This document shows, in pieces, positions 22,912 through 36,000 of a stretch of DNA of 64,000 nt. Source of the stretch: Erythrophleum ivorense. Taxonomy: Eukaryota > Streptophyta > Magnoliopsida > Fabales > Fabaceae. The first letter of the stretch is position 1, and each line of letters begins with the position of its first letter. Made by a program: the position numbers and the translations under genes. The stretch is taken from assembly GCA_026724425.1 (NCBI GenBank), contig JAIUCV010000019.1, forward strand, positions 14,706,827 to 14,770,826, in the 5' to 3' direction. The notes below the pieces were generated by a model. That model was not told the origin of the DNA and ran no database searches. It saw nothing but the letters and a program-made list of their open reading frames with translations.

Positions 22912-25771
22912 TGTAACACCATCATTTCTAGCTCATAGCCATCATGCCTTACATACTCATATGAGGAATAGGAAGAATAAAGGGAGATTTTTTCTCATTG
23001 GGTTCCTACACTTTCTCACATGGCATCATGCATGGTTAAAAATTCACTTTAGTGTCACATGGACCGTGTGAGCTCATTCTATACATCCTCATATTTAATT
23101 GCACCATTACAACTCATTTCAATCCCAAAAATATGCTTTAAACCCATGGAAAGCAAAAAGGGATATGAGACATGCACATTCATTTTCGGCAGACTTGGCT
23201 TCAATTCTGGGCAAAGTTTGGAAATTCATAATTAAATCCATAAAAATAGAAAACATGTGACCTTGGTCATTCTGGAAATCTTAGGACGTCTAATTCATGC
23301 TAAAAATATGTACAAGTCATAACATCCCACACACAGGACTTTTGACATCCGAAATCATCTGAAGGTCGGAGGGGATTCTGGTATTGTCACAGTTTACTGA
23401 TATGAACTTAAAAAATGTCTAACTAATTCCAAAAAAATACAATGCATGCATATGATACCACTATGGAAAGATATGGACGTTAACTACAGAGTAAAATATC
23501 TCCAGATCAGTTCATCAAGCCAAACTCCCAGAAATCGATGGAACAGTACCTCGGGTCAGGCAAGATGACTGATATTGGGCAGGAACTTCGAAATTGCATA
23601 TCTTCCTCTCTAGACCTCCAAATGAGGTGCTTCCAGTTGCTACAAGTCACTGTGACTATCTAGTTTCTGCCTATAAACTTTTGTAGCCATTGGATCACGT
23701 TTGCCCCTCAGATGACACAATTCCACAATTGACCAAATGAACAGTATTTATGAAAATCCGAATTTCTAATACCAACTTTGAAAAATCATAGAAAATTCTA
23801 CAGAACTCCAAATAACTTGATCTTTAGCTTCCCAAAAATCTCTAGACAAGATCTAGTCACATGCCAAATTTCAAGGCAAGGAGAGGTCATTTGGTCCGAC
23901 TTGGACATCATGGGCAAAGGGACCACTTTCTTGTGTTAATAAAGGGCTGATGGGGTCCAACTTTGCTTCTCCTACCTCTATGACTCTATGAGCACATGAG
24001 AAAGCATCAATATAGGTTATCAAACATGGCTCAAGTGTCTAACAACCCAGATTTTCAAAACTCACTCTCCCACATCAACACATACACCATGTGGACAATG
24101 CTAAAATCTTGCTATTCATTTCAAAATTTGCTACATCATGCACCATAAGTTCAATTCTCATACATATACATTGAATACATCCATTTACAAGTGCTACATC
24201 ATGTACATCATTAGATTACATCTCTTTACATTTCTTAACTTAACTACAAAATAGTGACCACATGACTTTTTTACAACTCCTTTGCCAATCCTCTAGCTTC
24301 AAGCTTGGTGACTCCCATTTCTTGTCTCACTTGGTCCACCTAGTATGTTTGGATGGTTGAGAGGGGGAGTAAGATTCAAAGAATCTCAATAGCTCATCTC
24401 TTATTCAATCATACACAAAGCATGCAAACAAGTCTCACAATGTATGCATGGGCATATTAGCATGTGAAATCATAAGAAATGCATTTTCAACATTTGAGTA
24501 GGCCATACATAACATACAAAAGCTTGCCAAGTAAATGGATTAGCCTCACCCATTCACTTGTGGATTTTGGACTTGCCTCACCTATGCTTTAAGAGGTTCT
24601 TAGACTCAACCCTTACTCTTGGGAGTTAACCTCACTTTTGGGAGACTCTTTACTTTGTCTCAACCAACTTTAGGGTTCTTGGCTCATCCTCACCATGGCT
24701 ATAGGGTTATTGGCATTTCCATACTCAAGCAAACCCAAGAAATCACATAAAACATCATTGAAATACATGAGGCATCAACATGCTAGCATACTTTTCATGG
24801 TTTAAAAACATACATACCCACATATAAGACAATGTAAACATACATCTATGCATGAGAGAAGGTAGAGAGAGCTACCTTATTGGCTATTCACAACTTTCCC
24901 TTTCAATTTGTCTCCTTCCTTGTAGGTTTCACAATCACCTCTAGATGGGAGTGCTTCTCTTGAGCCTAACCACACAAGAAGCATGGAATTATTCTCTTAA
25001 CACTTTATTCATAAAGCTAGGGATTTCTTTCTAGCAACCCTACTAAGCATATAAAGCTAGGGGTTCTTTCTCTCACTAGAAATTCACCAACTATCCTTCT
25101 TCTCTTAAGCTCTCAAGAAAGGAAGTCAAGAAAGAGAGGCTATATGACTTCTAACCTCCCTCAAGAGTGGTTTTCCACTCTCCCTCTTCTGAACCAAGCT
25201 CAAAATCTAACTACTTCAATAATCAAAACCATAGGAAGAGATGGCAAGGAGAGAAGAACAATATTCTAAGAAGAGAAACCATGTAAATCTTACCTTTTCT
25301 TGTTCTTCCTTCCTCCTCTAGGTTTCTCTTTCTCTCCTCCACCCTTTTCTCTGTCTTAGAAGGAGCTTAAGTCGGTTGGAAGAAGAAAAGAGGAGTTGGA
25401 ACGTTTTAATAAGTTAAATTCTCTTTTTTCACGCTTTTCGGGACTAACCCTCGCTATAGCGAGGCATAACCCTTGCTACGGCGAGCTCGTATCAGTCTTA
25501 GACCCCTGCCTTCGCTACAGCATGCGCTACGACGAGCAACACCATGGTTTTTGTATGGGGTGCCCGAACTCACTATAGCTAGAAGCATTCTCGTTATAGC
25601 TAGAAGGCACTTTCGCTATAGCTAGACCATTTCTCGCTATAACAAACAGGTATATTCACTATAGCTAGGCTGTAGCTAGCAGACTTAGAAAATTTTTAGC
25701 CTTCTAAAAATTTCAGCTTTCTTCTTTTTTTTTTCTCCTTCTTTCTTTCTTTCTTTTTCCTGGTTGTTATA
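22912..25771 (-). mobile_element. Solo LTR, family A (Tekay-like), same family as the complete element
   Basis: Starts TGTAACACC and ends GTTGTTATA on the plus strand; the right end matches the reverse complement of the complete element's LTR start TGTAACAACYGG, with the terminal dinucleotide decayed. A perfect target duplication GGTTT lies at 22907-22911 and 25772-25776. Length is 2860 bases. The characteristic TCGCTATAGCGA-type repeats of family A are at 25445-25672 with more units than in the complete element. Confidence 0.9.
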
Positions 25772-25776
25772 GGTTT

Positions 25777-26900
25777 TGAATTCAAAAAATTTTCTTTTCC
25801 CCTTTGTACATTGATTTGGCTCTGTATTGATGGAAGCTTATTCTGCTATGTGATTGTGGATGATTTGCTGCATAATTTGAAATTAAAAAACCTGTATCGG
25901 GTTATGTACATTTGAGATGGTGAGTAGCCATGTAGTGATAGTCCCCAATCTGGTATGAGAGTTCTATTTAGTCTTAAGAAGAATTTGATTTAGAATTTGG
26001 CTCATTTATTTGTTCATATAACTGTTGCATTTGGACTCTGCCTTTGTGGTTAATGAAGATTTATTTTCATGTTTGAACCATGATGAGAAGTTTCTATAAA
26101 TAAGTTTGACTTTGTTCATTTGTCCCATGTTACTATAAGTTATTTGATAGTTTTCTTAAGCTTATTTAGGTGCTTTGTTGTGTAGTGGGGCAATTTTGAG
26201 TTATAATGGTTTATTTCTTTACTTTGGTCATGCATTGCTTAATCAATAGATAGAAATACCTAAGCTTTATTGTGTTTTGTGATGTAGAAATGATGTTGAT
26301 CATAGTGTTATTGCTTTTCTTTAATATAACATGTGATTACATTTTTGTTGCCAAGAATGAATTGATTAGGTAGCTATTGATTTGCTATTATTATATATTT
26401 AAAATTGGATTAAGTTTTGACTATGCGAGAATGGTTATTTCATTGATTCATGATACCAGTTGGGTTTGATATACGTTGTTCATTGTGCCAGTAATTCTTT
26501 TTGTAAATTTGGACATGGTAGAACCTCACTTGGAATAACTTCTTCACAAGATCATATTTTTATAGTTGATATTGATTCCTTTAGGTCTTTTAATTTCTTT
26601 TGGATATGAGCTCCACTTGGGAAAAAGTGAGAGAGTTAAGGAGGCTTGTCACAAGAACAAAGGTTTAGAATAAAAAAATTAAAGTGAAGACTCCATAAAA
26701 ACACAGTGAAAGAATATGACATGGCAAGCTCCAAATCGTGAACTAGCATTGGCCAGACCTGGGAAGGGTAGAAAATGGAGAAAATCAAAATGTAAACAAG
26801 TGATTGTTTGCAAATTTCTATTCCTTTCCTCTTCATAATTATCATTTGAAATAATGCGTTGCTTGTTTGGTTATACACAGGACACATAATATCACAAGTT
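25777..26900. other. Unassigned region
   Basis: T-rich sequence without repeats I recognise and without coding frames. It has intron-like composition on the plus strand (T-rich with scattered TTGATTTG phrases). An 83-codon minus frame at 26636-26887 has no recognisable features. No gene is called. Confidence 0.4.
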
Positions 26901-27123
26901 ACCGTGTTCCAGTATATATTTAAATTAAGTTAAAAATCACAAAATCAAGAAAGTTAAAAAATCACAAAAAATACAAAATACAAATATATTTAAAAAATAA
27001 AAATCATAAAAATCACTTAAAATGGGGGGAGAGAGCAAAGAAATTGGATTAATTTAATTTTGCAAATTAAAACTATTTTGTTTGCCAAAGTCTAAAGTGA
27101 TTTTCACTTTCTCTCTCTTCACA

Positions 27124-27160
<37 letters not shown>
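27124..27160 (+). repeat. ATA trinucleotide microsatellite
   Basis: About twelve uninterrupted AAT/ATA units, followed by degenerate AAATA units to about 27175. Simple-sequence repeat. Confidence 0.95.
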
Positions 27161-27163
<3 letters not shown>

Positions 27164-27289
27164 TAAATAAAATAAAGTTTTAAACAAATAAAAACAAAAC
27201 AATACAACTAATTAACACTATTTTGTGTCTGGTTGAACTACGTGAACTTTGATCATTTCCATAGAGTACGTAGGTCATAGATTCTCAGT

Positions 27290-27740
27290 CTAAGTCAAAT
27301 TCACCCTTATAAATAAATATTTCTTTTAATTTTATTTTCCTTCCTTTTTATTTTACTCTTAAATTTATTTCTTTAATTTATTTTTTTTATTTTACTTTTA
27401 ATTTTAAGTTCTTTTTTTTCTTATTTTGTATGTGATTTATTAGAGGAGTTAAAATAAAATTAAGATTATATTAATTTTGCACAATTAACTTAGGGTAATC
27501 GTTCTAAAAACAGGTGTAGTAGGATGCTTAACACTTTCTTTACTCGCAATCGAGTCTCGAACTTGTATCTGATTCGCAAACTATTTTTCTTATAAAAAAG
27601 TTTTTCTAAAGTTTTATTTTTTAAAATTAATATTTTGGTGGTGACTCTACTACTTTGATTTTGTTTTTTTTGTTTTTGAAAATCAAATTTTTGAAAATTT
27701 TCTTTTTGACACTACCTGGTCACATTTTGGGTGTGACAAC
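27290..27740 (+). repeat. LTR 3' end fragment, Tat/Ogre-like
   Basis: Phrases 'gggtaatcgttctaaaaacaggtg', 'actcgcaatcgagtctcgaac' and 'tttggtggtgactctac' followed by '...gggtgtgaca' at about 27740 match my memory of the conserved 3' part of plant Tat/Ogre-type LTRs. The end TGTGACA fits an LTR terminus. The left end is unresolved and no duplication was found. Confidence 0.45.
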
Positions 27741-29300
27741 ATGTATAACATTATCTCCAGACTCTACTATTTTGTGAAAGAATTATTAATTGCTTCCGTC
27801 TAAATTTGATATGGTTGATGTTAATGGAACATGCCATTCAAGTCTATTTTGTTAAAGGTATAACTAATTACGTGCTTGTCAAAGCGTTCAAATTACTAGG
27901 ATGTTAAAAGTAAAAGGAAAAACCATTGAAAATTTGTACGCTAATTGAAAATTTGTATGCTAAACCACTAATGTGTGAGTGCTTCGATGAACTAGCTATC
28001 TATCGGTGGGAGCTTGCTTTATTAGACAGATTATATAACCATATTGCATTTGGTATTACTAAAATTCTTACATAATCATATGTGTGTTGTATTACTAGAA
28101 TTCTTAGATTTATTTTTATAGGATTTGATAAATTCTTTTCAGAAGCTTAGAAAAAATTAATGATAGACAAGTTCTCATTTAGACTAATCCCAAGCTAGAC
28201 AAATTACTGAATTATAATCATCCATGCATGTGATAGGCTTAGGTGCAATCATTGAATCTTTTAGAAGCTTAGAAATTTTCTAACATATTTGTCGTAAGTA
28301 TTTGTTCTTCACTTGTTCGTACTTAATAAGTACCGTTAATGTAAAGAGAAACTTCAACTAGAATGTTGCTTTATTACACTACCAAATTTTTTTCCCCAAA
28401 AGAACTTCTACTCTAATATTTGATCATTTATGCTTTTACTTTTCAATCTAAACCTAAATCACAACATTATCACAATGTTATTACGGAAACCTTGAGTCTA
28501 TTTTGTGCGATTTGATTCCTTGTATTGTTTCTTGCAGCCAATGCATATTTCTTTAATTGTTGATTTTGAAATTTTGTTACACAGTGTGTAAAATCAATGT
28601 GCCTATATTGTTTATTAAACCTATGGTTTTAAAGTCATCTTAATGTTGTCTATATGTGTTTGTGATTTATTTTGTTCTTTTTTCTTTTGTTTGTATGAAT
28701 AAACAATTCTCTAGTTTTTCCTAATGGAAAGTTGAACCTTTTAGGACTATTTGATTGTTTCAAAGTGGAACTTTTGAGATATTTCTGCTTTTTAAATTTA
28801 GCACTCAGTAACTCACATAGACAAAGACAAACAAGTGTAACATTTTAGAATTTTAGCGGTCCGGCAGTTTTTATAGTAAGCTAAAATTTGGATGTTACTT
28901 TGTAAAATTTTACAACACTTAAAACTTTTTTAAGTCTGATTTAATCCAAAATATGTTTATGTTAATATAATGACTTTTAATATCGATTCAAGTTAATATA
29001 CAGTTTGTGTGAAGAGCTTTTATTTTTTTTAATTAAATGCAAATGTTAAACAATCCTTTTGTCTATAACTGATGCAAGATTCCCTATAATTGTCTTTTCA
29101 TAATATTTTATGACAGGTAAAAAATGAAGTGGTTGATAGTTGAGGTATACTCTGAAGGATATTTTATCAATTCACCTGATGGACAATATATATCTGAACA
29201 AAAAATTATATAGAGTAATATTAATAAGTAGAGTTACCTTAAGAAATGGTTTGGAATGAATGATGGGTTGGGACTCATTTTTTGTGACCATGTTGCCATG
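27741..29300. other. AT-rich unassigned region
   Basis: No coding frame over 60 codons that looks real and no clear repeat structure. TGTAACATTTTAG near 28837 could be a decayed LTR start, but nothing else supports it. Confidence 0.4.
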
Positions 29301-29319
29301 GGCATAGGATAGTTATTAA

Positions 29320-30455
29320 ACATGGAATGGTAGAGCTATGTTTTGAAAAACTTGCAAGTACACAAATCACATAAATAGTATAAGAATAAGTAAAATATCA
29401 TTCTCACAAAAGAAAAGATGATTAAGCACCAATTTCCTAAATTACTCATATTATTTAGAAAATCTACTAAATTGAATTAAATAAAGTATGAACTAAGGAA
29501 TAAAACAAGATTCACAAAAATAAAGAACTTGACTATTTAATGATCAAAGGTTCTGAGATTTGGATTTCAATGTCATTTCTTATAACTCACATAATTTATT
29601 TTCATCCTAATTAACGACTAATTTCTTAAATGATGTGAAATTCACTTTTAAGATAGAACTTGTGTACTAATGCCAGGCCTACTTTTATTTTCATAATCAT
29701 ACACTCTAACACAAACCCATTAAACTTTATAGAATTTAATGTATCCCTACACATAGTGGCTTAGCATATATGCAAGTTACAATTCACCTAAGCAAGATTA
29801 CTATTTTTAGAAAATTCTAAACCTAAGTTTATTATTTGGGTGATGCCTTATAGTAATTAATATTTCAATTCACCTTTTGAGATCAAAATTCATAATAAGT
29901 AGCTAGTAAATTGCAAAATAAATAATAAATTAATCGAATAAAAAATCATTACATGAGCATGTCAAATTCAATCATATTTAGTAGACACATTTATCAAAAT
30001 CCTATATCTAAGGGGCTTTTCTATTTATAATGAAAAACAAAAATCTAAACTAAAAAATAATTGAATATGTAACAAATAGAAGAAAAGTACAAGAAGAGAA
30101 AACATATTAATGGTAGCTATAGTGTGCAAAAGAAAATCTAAATCCCAAAATCATGGCCCTTCTCTAGAGCTCTCTATTTTTAACTAAAGCATAGCCCCTT
30201 TTGATTCCTTTTATTTCCTTATATATAATCTCTTGCTAAGATTTCATATTTTTGCCATAGTTCTTGATGTGTAGGAATTTTCTTATCTTACTTTCCTTGT
30301 AGTTTTCGATAGTTTCTTGTTTTTTGTTTTTGGTAAGAACTTTCTTATTTTGATTTCCTTGTAACTTTCATAAGCTTCTTTTCTTTTGTTGCAAGAACTT
30401 TTCTATTTTGATTTCCTCCTCTCTAAGTTAGGTTTAGGCAACATATACAAGATAA
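29320..30455 (-). repeat. Relic of a Tat-like LTR
   Basis: The phrase around 29345-29420 ('aaaacttgcaagtacacaaatcac' then 'atcattctcacaaaag') resembles a motif common in plant Tat-like and large non-autonomous element LTRs, and the downstream composition resembles the E-family LTRs (for example 'ttcatcctaattaacgac'). Ends and target duplications are not resolved. Confidence 0.35.
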
Positions 30456-30462
30456 ATTGAGC

Positions 30463-31586
30463 TATAACATCCTGAAATTAATTAATATGGATTGTTGAGG
30501 GAAAATAATTTAATTAAGAATTTTTTAGAGAAAAGTAATTAAATTAAGAATTTAGAAGGAAATAAATAAATAGAAAAATTATTAAGGAATGAATAATTAA
30601 TTTAGAATTTAATTCAAAAAATAAAATTATTATTGGTTGAAAATTTATTAAAGTAAAATTAATAATTTACCTCTAGGAAAATGATTTAGAGCCCATTAAT
30701 CCTTAAGATTTAATGGAACCTAATTAGAATAGCTCAAAAGTGGATTTTTAAAATGGCCTAACTCAAATTAAGCAAAGCCCAAGACCTAAATGGCCCAAAA
30801 CCTAGATCCAAAACCTAACCCATAATCCATTTAACTTAAAACATCAGCCCTAGCTTCACACACTTTCCCATTTCATGCAACCGCTCCTATATAGTCCAAG
30901 AGGAGAGCAAAAACATTGAAGGGAGGAGAAACTGTAAGAGCTAAACTTTAGAACTTGGATATGGCAAGAAGGAGACATTTTTAGCTTACGTAAGTGTTCA
31001 AAAAAGAAATCCTCTCCCTCTCCTCTTTCTTTTAAACTAAATGTCTCTTGATTTGGTGAAATTTGATGAAACCCTAGGTTGGTAGCTTTGAGGATTTTAA
31101 TATGTTCTTGGTGGATTAATGGAGGAAAGACCTTAAGCAAGTGTTGGATAAGTAAATCTTCTTTATTTGTGATATTGTTTTGCCTAAATCTCTTCTGCAA
31201 ATCTAATTTTTTGTGCATGGCCATGTGTATATGTGAAAATTCAAAGTAAAAAGGTGACCTATTGTCTTGACTTGAATTCTAAGCTCAAATTGGCATTTTG
31301 CAACTCTTAGAACCTTAGGTATATTAAAATTAAGCGATTTGGTAAGTATTGATTGATTTCAAGTATGGGTTGCCTTGGATTGATATATATATATATATGT
31401 TAGTGGTTGATGTTGGTATAAGCTTATACTCCTACTTGGTGGATGTTAAAAACTAATTTGGAAGTGGAAATTATTGTTTGAGATGATAAGGGATTAATTT
31501 CATTCATATTTATTGTGGAACCATATTTATAGTTTGTGTATGTATGATAATATTTTATATAATGCCATGTTAAGTTTGACTACTTA
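30463..31586 (+). repeat. 5' part of a C-family LTR relic
   Basis: TATAACATCCTGAAATTAAT at 30463 aligns with TGTAACACCCTGAAGTTAAT at 42721, and the GTTGAGGG/TTAATTAAG region follows similarly. Later 'tatgtgaaaattcaaag' resembles 'tatgtgtgaaaattcaag' at about 43505. At 31582-31586 it is cut by the nested B LTRs and may resume at 42410. The other end is not identified. Confidence 0.45.
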
Positions 31587-33068
31587 TGTAACACCATGAT
31601 TCTATGACTCATCTCATATCATGTGTAGGCTTATTTCCATGAAACACATAAGCTCCTCAAGGAAAAGTCATGGAAAAATACAATTAAATTGCATTATGTC
31701 ATAGGTGAATTTTTCATCCAGTATTCCATGGGCCATATGGACTCATCCATTTCATTCTCACATTTAAATACACAAATACAACTCATAAAAAACTCAAGAA
31801 GTGGCCTAGAACTTGTGCAAATGGATGGTATACTCAAAAACATATTGTGTAGCCTCGGGTAGGATTTCCAGATTTTGTGCTTGAATTTTGAAAAATCATA
31901 ACTAATTCTAAAAAATTCAAAATCAAGCAAACTATATCATTCTGGAAAGCTACAGATGTTCACTTTATGATACAAATAAATCTAGACCACAATAGAGGCT
32001 GCTAATAATAAAAAATTAATGGAATAGTACCAGAGGTCAACTGTCATCCCTGGTACTGACTTCCAATTTAGGTGATCTCTCTTCTCAGAGGTCCAATTTA
32101 GGTGATCTTAGTGGCCATGAAAATTTTATTATGTCTAGTTTATGTTTGTAAAATTTCATGAGTATTGGACATCATTTGGCCCATGAATGATACAACCCAA
32201 GTTTCTAACCATATGAATAGTGTCTGCATCAGTTCAGCAAAAAAAATACCAACTTTGAAAATTTATAATTAATTCCAGAGAGTTCCAAATAATCTAGTCT
32301 TTAGCTTCCTAAAAAGATCTAGATAATTTCTATATGTGTGCCAAATTTCATGAGCAAATTCTTTCATGTGGTCAGATCTTGACGTTGGGCTGTAAAATAG
32401 TTATTTTTAAGTCTTACAAAGGGTCCAAATGGTCCATTTTGAGCTCCAAGGCAACCATGACCACTTGAGCACATGGGAATGCACCAAAATGACATTCTAA
32501 ACTTGTCTCAAAGGTTCAAAAACCTATATTTTTCAAACTCACTCATCCACCCCAAGTTATACACAAGAATGCATATGTCTAGTCTTGTCATTCCATACCC
32601 AAATCATGTTATATCATGTATATGGCATTAATTCTCATTCATACATCATATATATGAGTAATTACATATGTTCAAATGATTATACAACATTTCCATCATA
32701 GTATTACATCATATGCCATTGGTATGGCTACAAAAGAGACAAAACTAGGCAATTCTAGATACTTTGATGTCAATCTCTTATCTCCCAACTTGGTGGCTCC
32801 CATTACCTTGCTCATTTGGTCCACTTAGCATGTTAAGATATTGGAGAGGAGGGAATGAGATTCAAAGAATCCCAATAGTTCATCTTCCTTTCAATCACAC
32901 ATAAAGAATGCAATACAAGTCTTAAAAATACATGCATGAGCATACTAATATGTATGATCATTCAAGAAGCATTCTTGGCATTTGAATAAGTCATACAAAG
33001 TATACATAAGCTTGCCAAGTAAGTGGATTAGCCTCACCCATTCTTTTATGGATTTTGGACTTGCCTCA

Positions 33069-36000
33069 TGTAACACCATATATTTCTAACTCATTTCATA
33101 CTATCTTTATGCCTCATATCAAGCAATTCACAAAGAGACAAGGAAAAATAGCATTAAATAATGCATTTCTTAGCATTGTGTTACATATAAAATTTTTTTT
33201 CAGAGTCCCGTGGGCCACATGGACTCATGTATCATATTCTCATATTTAATTACATAAATACAACTCATTTGCATCACCAAAGGTGGCCTATAACTCGTGA
33301 AAAGCAAAGGGAAGCATAAAATACATATATGCATTTTCGGTCGAAATTTTTCCTATTCTATCACAAACTTTGAAAAATCATACCTAATTCTGAAAAATTA
33401 AAATTATGCATTCTTGTCCATTCTGAAAATCTACATAGGTCTACTTTATGCTAAAAATATTTATAGACCATGAAACACCACACAGAAGGCGTTTGACATT
33501 CGAAAAGGTCTAGAGGTCAGGCTGTCCACTAGTGCTATCATAAAATTCTGCAACAAAATTCAAAAATGTTCAATTAATTTCACAAAATTCTAATCCATGC
33601 AAATGATACCAATTTGGAAAGCTGTAGATGTTAGCTAGAGGGAAAAAATAACTCCAGACCAGCTCAGGCACGCATAAATCTCAAAATCTAATCAAACAAT
33701 ACCTGAGGTTAGTTAGGGTGCCTGATACTGGGCAAGAACTTCAAGACTTCATATCTCCTTCTCTAGACATTCAAATGAGGTTCTTCTAGTTGTTACAAGT
33801 CAGTAGAAATGTCTAGTTTCTTCATATAAAAATTTGTGGTAATTGGACATCATTTGAGCCTTGTGTAACAGATTTCATTTTCGGACCTGAGTGAATAATA
33901 ACATGACCAAAACCAAAAAAAATTTTAACTTTAAAAATTCATCAAATATTCTCTAAACCTATGAAAATTATGTTCTTTAGGTTTCTAAAAAGGTCTAAAC
34001 AAGCTCTAATTGTATGACAAATCTCACATCAAGAAGAGATTATTTGGATAAAAAGTAATATAGGGTTTCAATATGGTCAATTTTAGCTCCATACAAGGTA
34101 CCAAAATGTCCAAATGGCTTTTCTTGGAGTTTAGCACCTTTTGAGCAAGTCTAAAAACATAATTATGACTTGTGTGAACTTCCCAAAGGGTCCCAAACCT
34201 CATGCATCTTGTAATATCTGGTTCTTCAAAAACTAAAGAAAACGTGAGAAACGTAACCTACGGTTTCTCCGTAAACGAACAAAACTCATCGGATACAAAA
34301 GGAAGTCCCCCAAGATGATGTAGTTAAGGTCCCAAAAAATTTGAAAAGCATTCTAGACTCTTAAAAATGAGAATCCCAGCCTCAAACCAAAAGAAAAAAG
34401 GAGTTAGAATGAAGAAGCAATTTCTTACGAAAAGCCTACGAAACGTAATGGCATTTTTGTAATTTTGGGTAATTTTTGGAATTCACACAGGAGGGTTTTT
34501 TAAACCAAAGTTTTGAGTTCTTCAGGGTTCTCAGAGGCCTTGAAAAGCATGGAAAGCCCCAGAACAGTTAAAACCCCTCCGGTGGACGTTTTCTAACGTC
34601 AGTTGACCCGAACTTTGACTGATTCGTTCAGGAAGGTTTTAACTCCAATTTGAGTGATTCCAAAGGCATTTTATTAAATTGGGAACCTAAATTTTATAAT
34701 AAAAAATACGGTTCTAAAAAAGGAGCTAAAACAAAGGAGAAACGAAAATGAAAAGTATGAAGGGCAAAATTGAGATTTTTGAAAAGTCCTTTTGCCCTAG
34801 CTATATATAGGTGGCACCTCACACTCTCCCTCATTTCACTTCAGATTTTATAGCCCCAAACCAGAAGCAAAACCCTAGGAGAGTGGCGCACCAAGGGAAG
34901 AGAAGAAGGAGAAAAAATTCAAGCATTTAGGTATGGAAATTTGATTATTTTTCATGCTTTCTCTCCACCAATCTCTTCTCCTCTTTTCCCCTCTTCTTCT
35001 CCATGATTTTTTTGAAGTTTTGAGGGCTGTTTTAAAAGAAGAACAAAGGGGAATTTTCGGATTTGAAGAGAAGAGTTTAGAGAAAGCAAGATTCAAGCCA
35101 AACTAACTAAGGAAACAAGGTAAAAATGCATTCTATGGTAGCTATGTTGATGTCTCTTTCTTCTCCATTTTGACCTACACTAAGAACCCTAGGAGGATAT
35201 GATTTTCAAGCCCAACCAAACATGAATCTTAGGTATTTGATGGAGAGGAATAAGAATATGCAAAGAAAACTATGAAATAGGCATTAGGATTCAAGATGCA
35301 AAACCTAGGGTTTCTAGTGCACCTTTCAAATTCTGAATTTATGTGATGCTTCCTAGGTCTAATTAAGAGTTTATATGAGTTCTTGAGACACCGAAGATGC
35401 TCCCCACAAGCTTATTCCTTCAAGAAAACAAAAAAAACTCCATATGGCCCAATTGATGCTTATGTCTTGGCCAAGAGAGGTTCTTGTAGGTGGGGAGAGT
35501 TTTAAATTTTTCTAAGTCTATTCTTGAGTCATATTTGATGAATGAGAATGAAAGGAGGCCTTGGAAAAAATTTAGAACTCATAGAAAGTGATTTGGTGTC
35601 TTAGGTTCCATATTATGACCTAAAGAAGCAACATGGTACTAGGCCTTTTGTTTTAATGATGTGATGACTCCAATAGGCTTAAAAGGAGTCAAGAATCATA
35701 TTTGAGAGGAAAGAATGAGGCCTAGAAATTGTTTGAGAGGTGTTGCTTCATTAGGTGCCAATATGAACCATAATGGAGCCTATAGAGCAATCTAGTGATT
35801 CACTAAGTTATGTAGCCTTAGAATATGTTTCATGAACCTAATTGGCTCCCATAAATTGTATCTAGGCCAAGAGAAACAATCTCCACCAATTTGTGGGTGT
35901 GTGGCCGAAAGAGGAGGCTTGAAATCCAAGGAAAAAGTGTGTGATTATGTGCAAGGTAGCTCTCTCCACCTTCTCTCATGCATAGATGTGTGTTTAGCTT

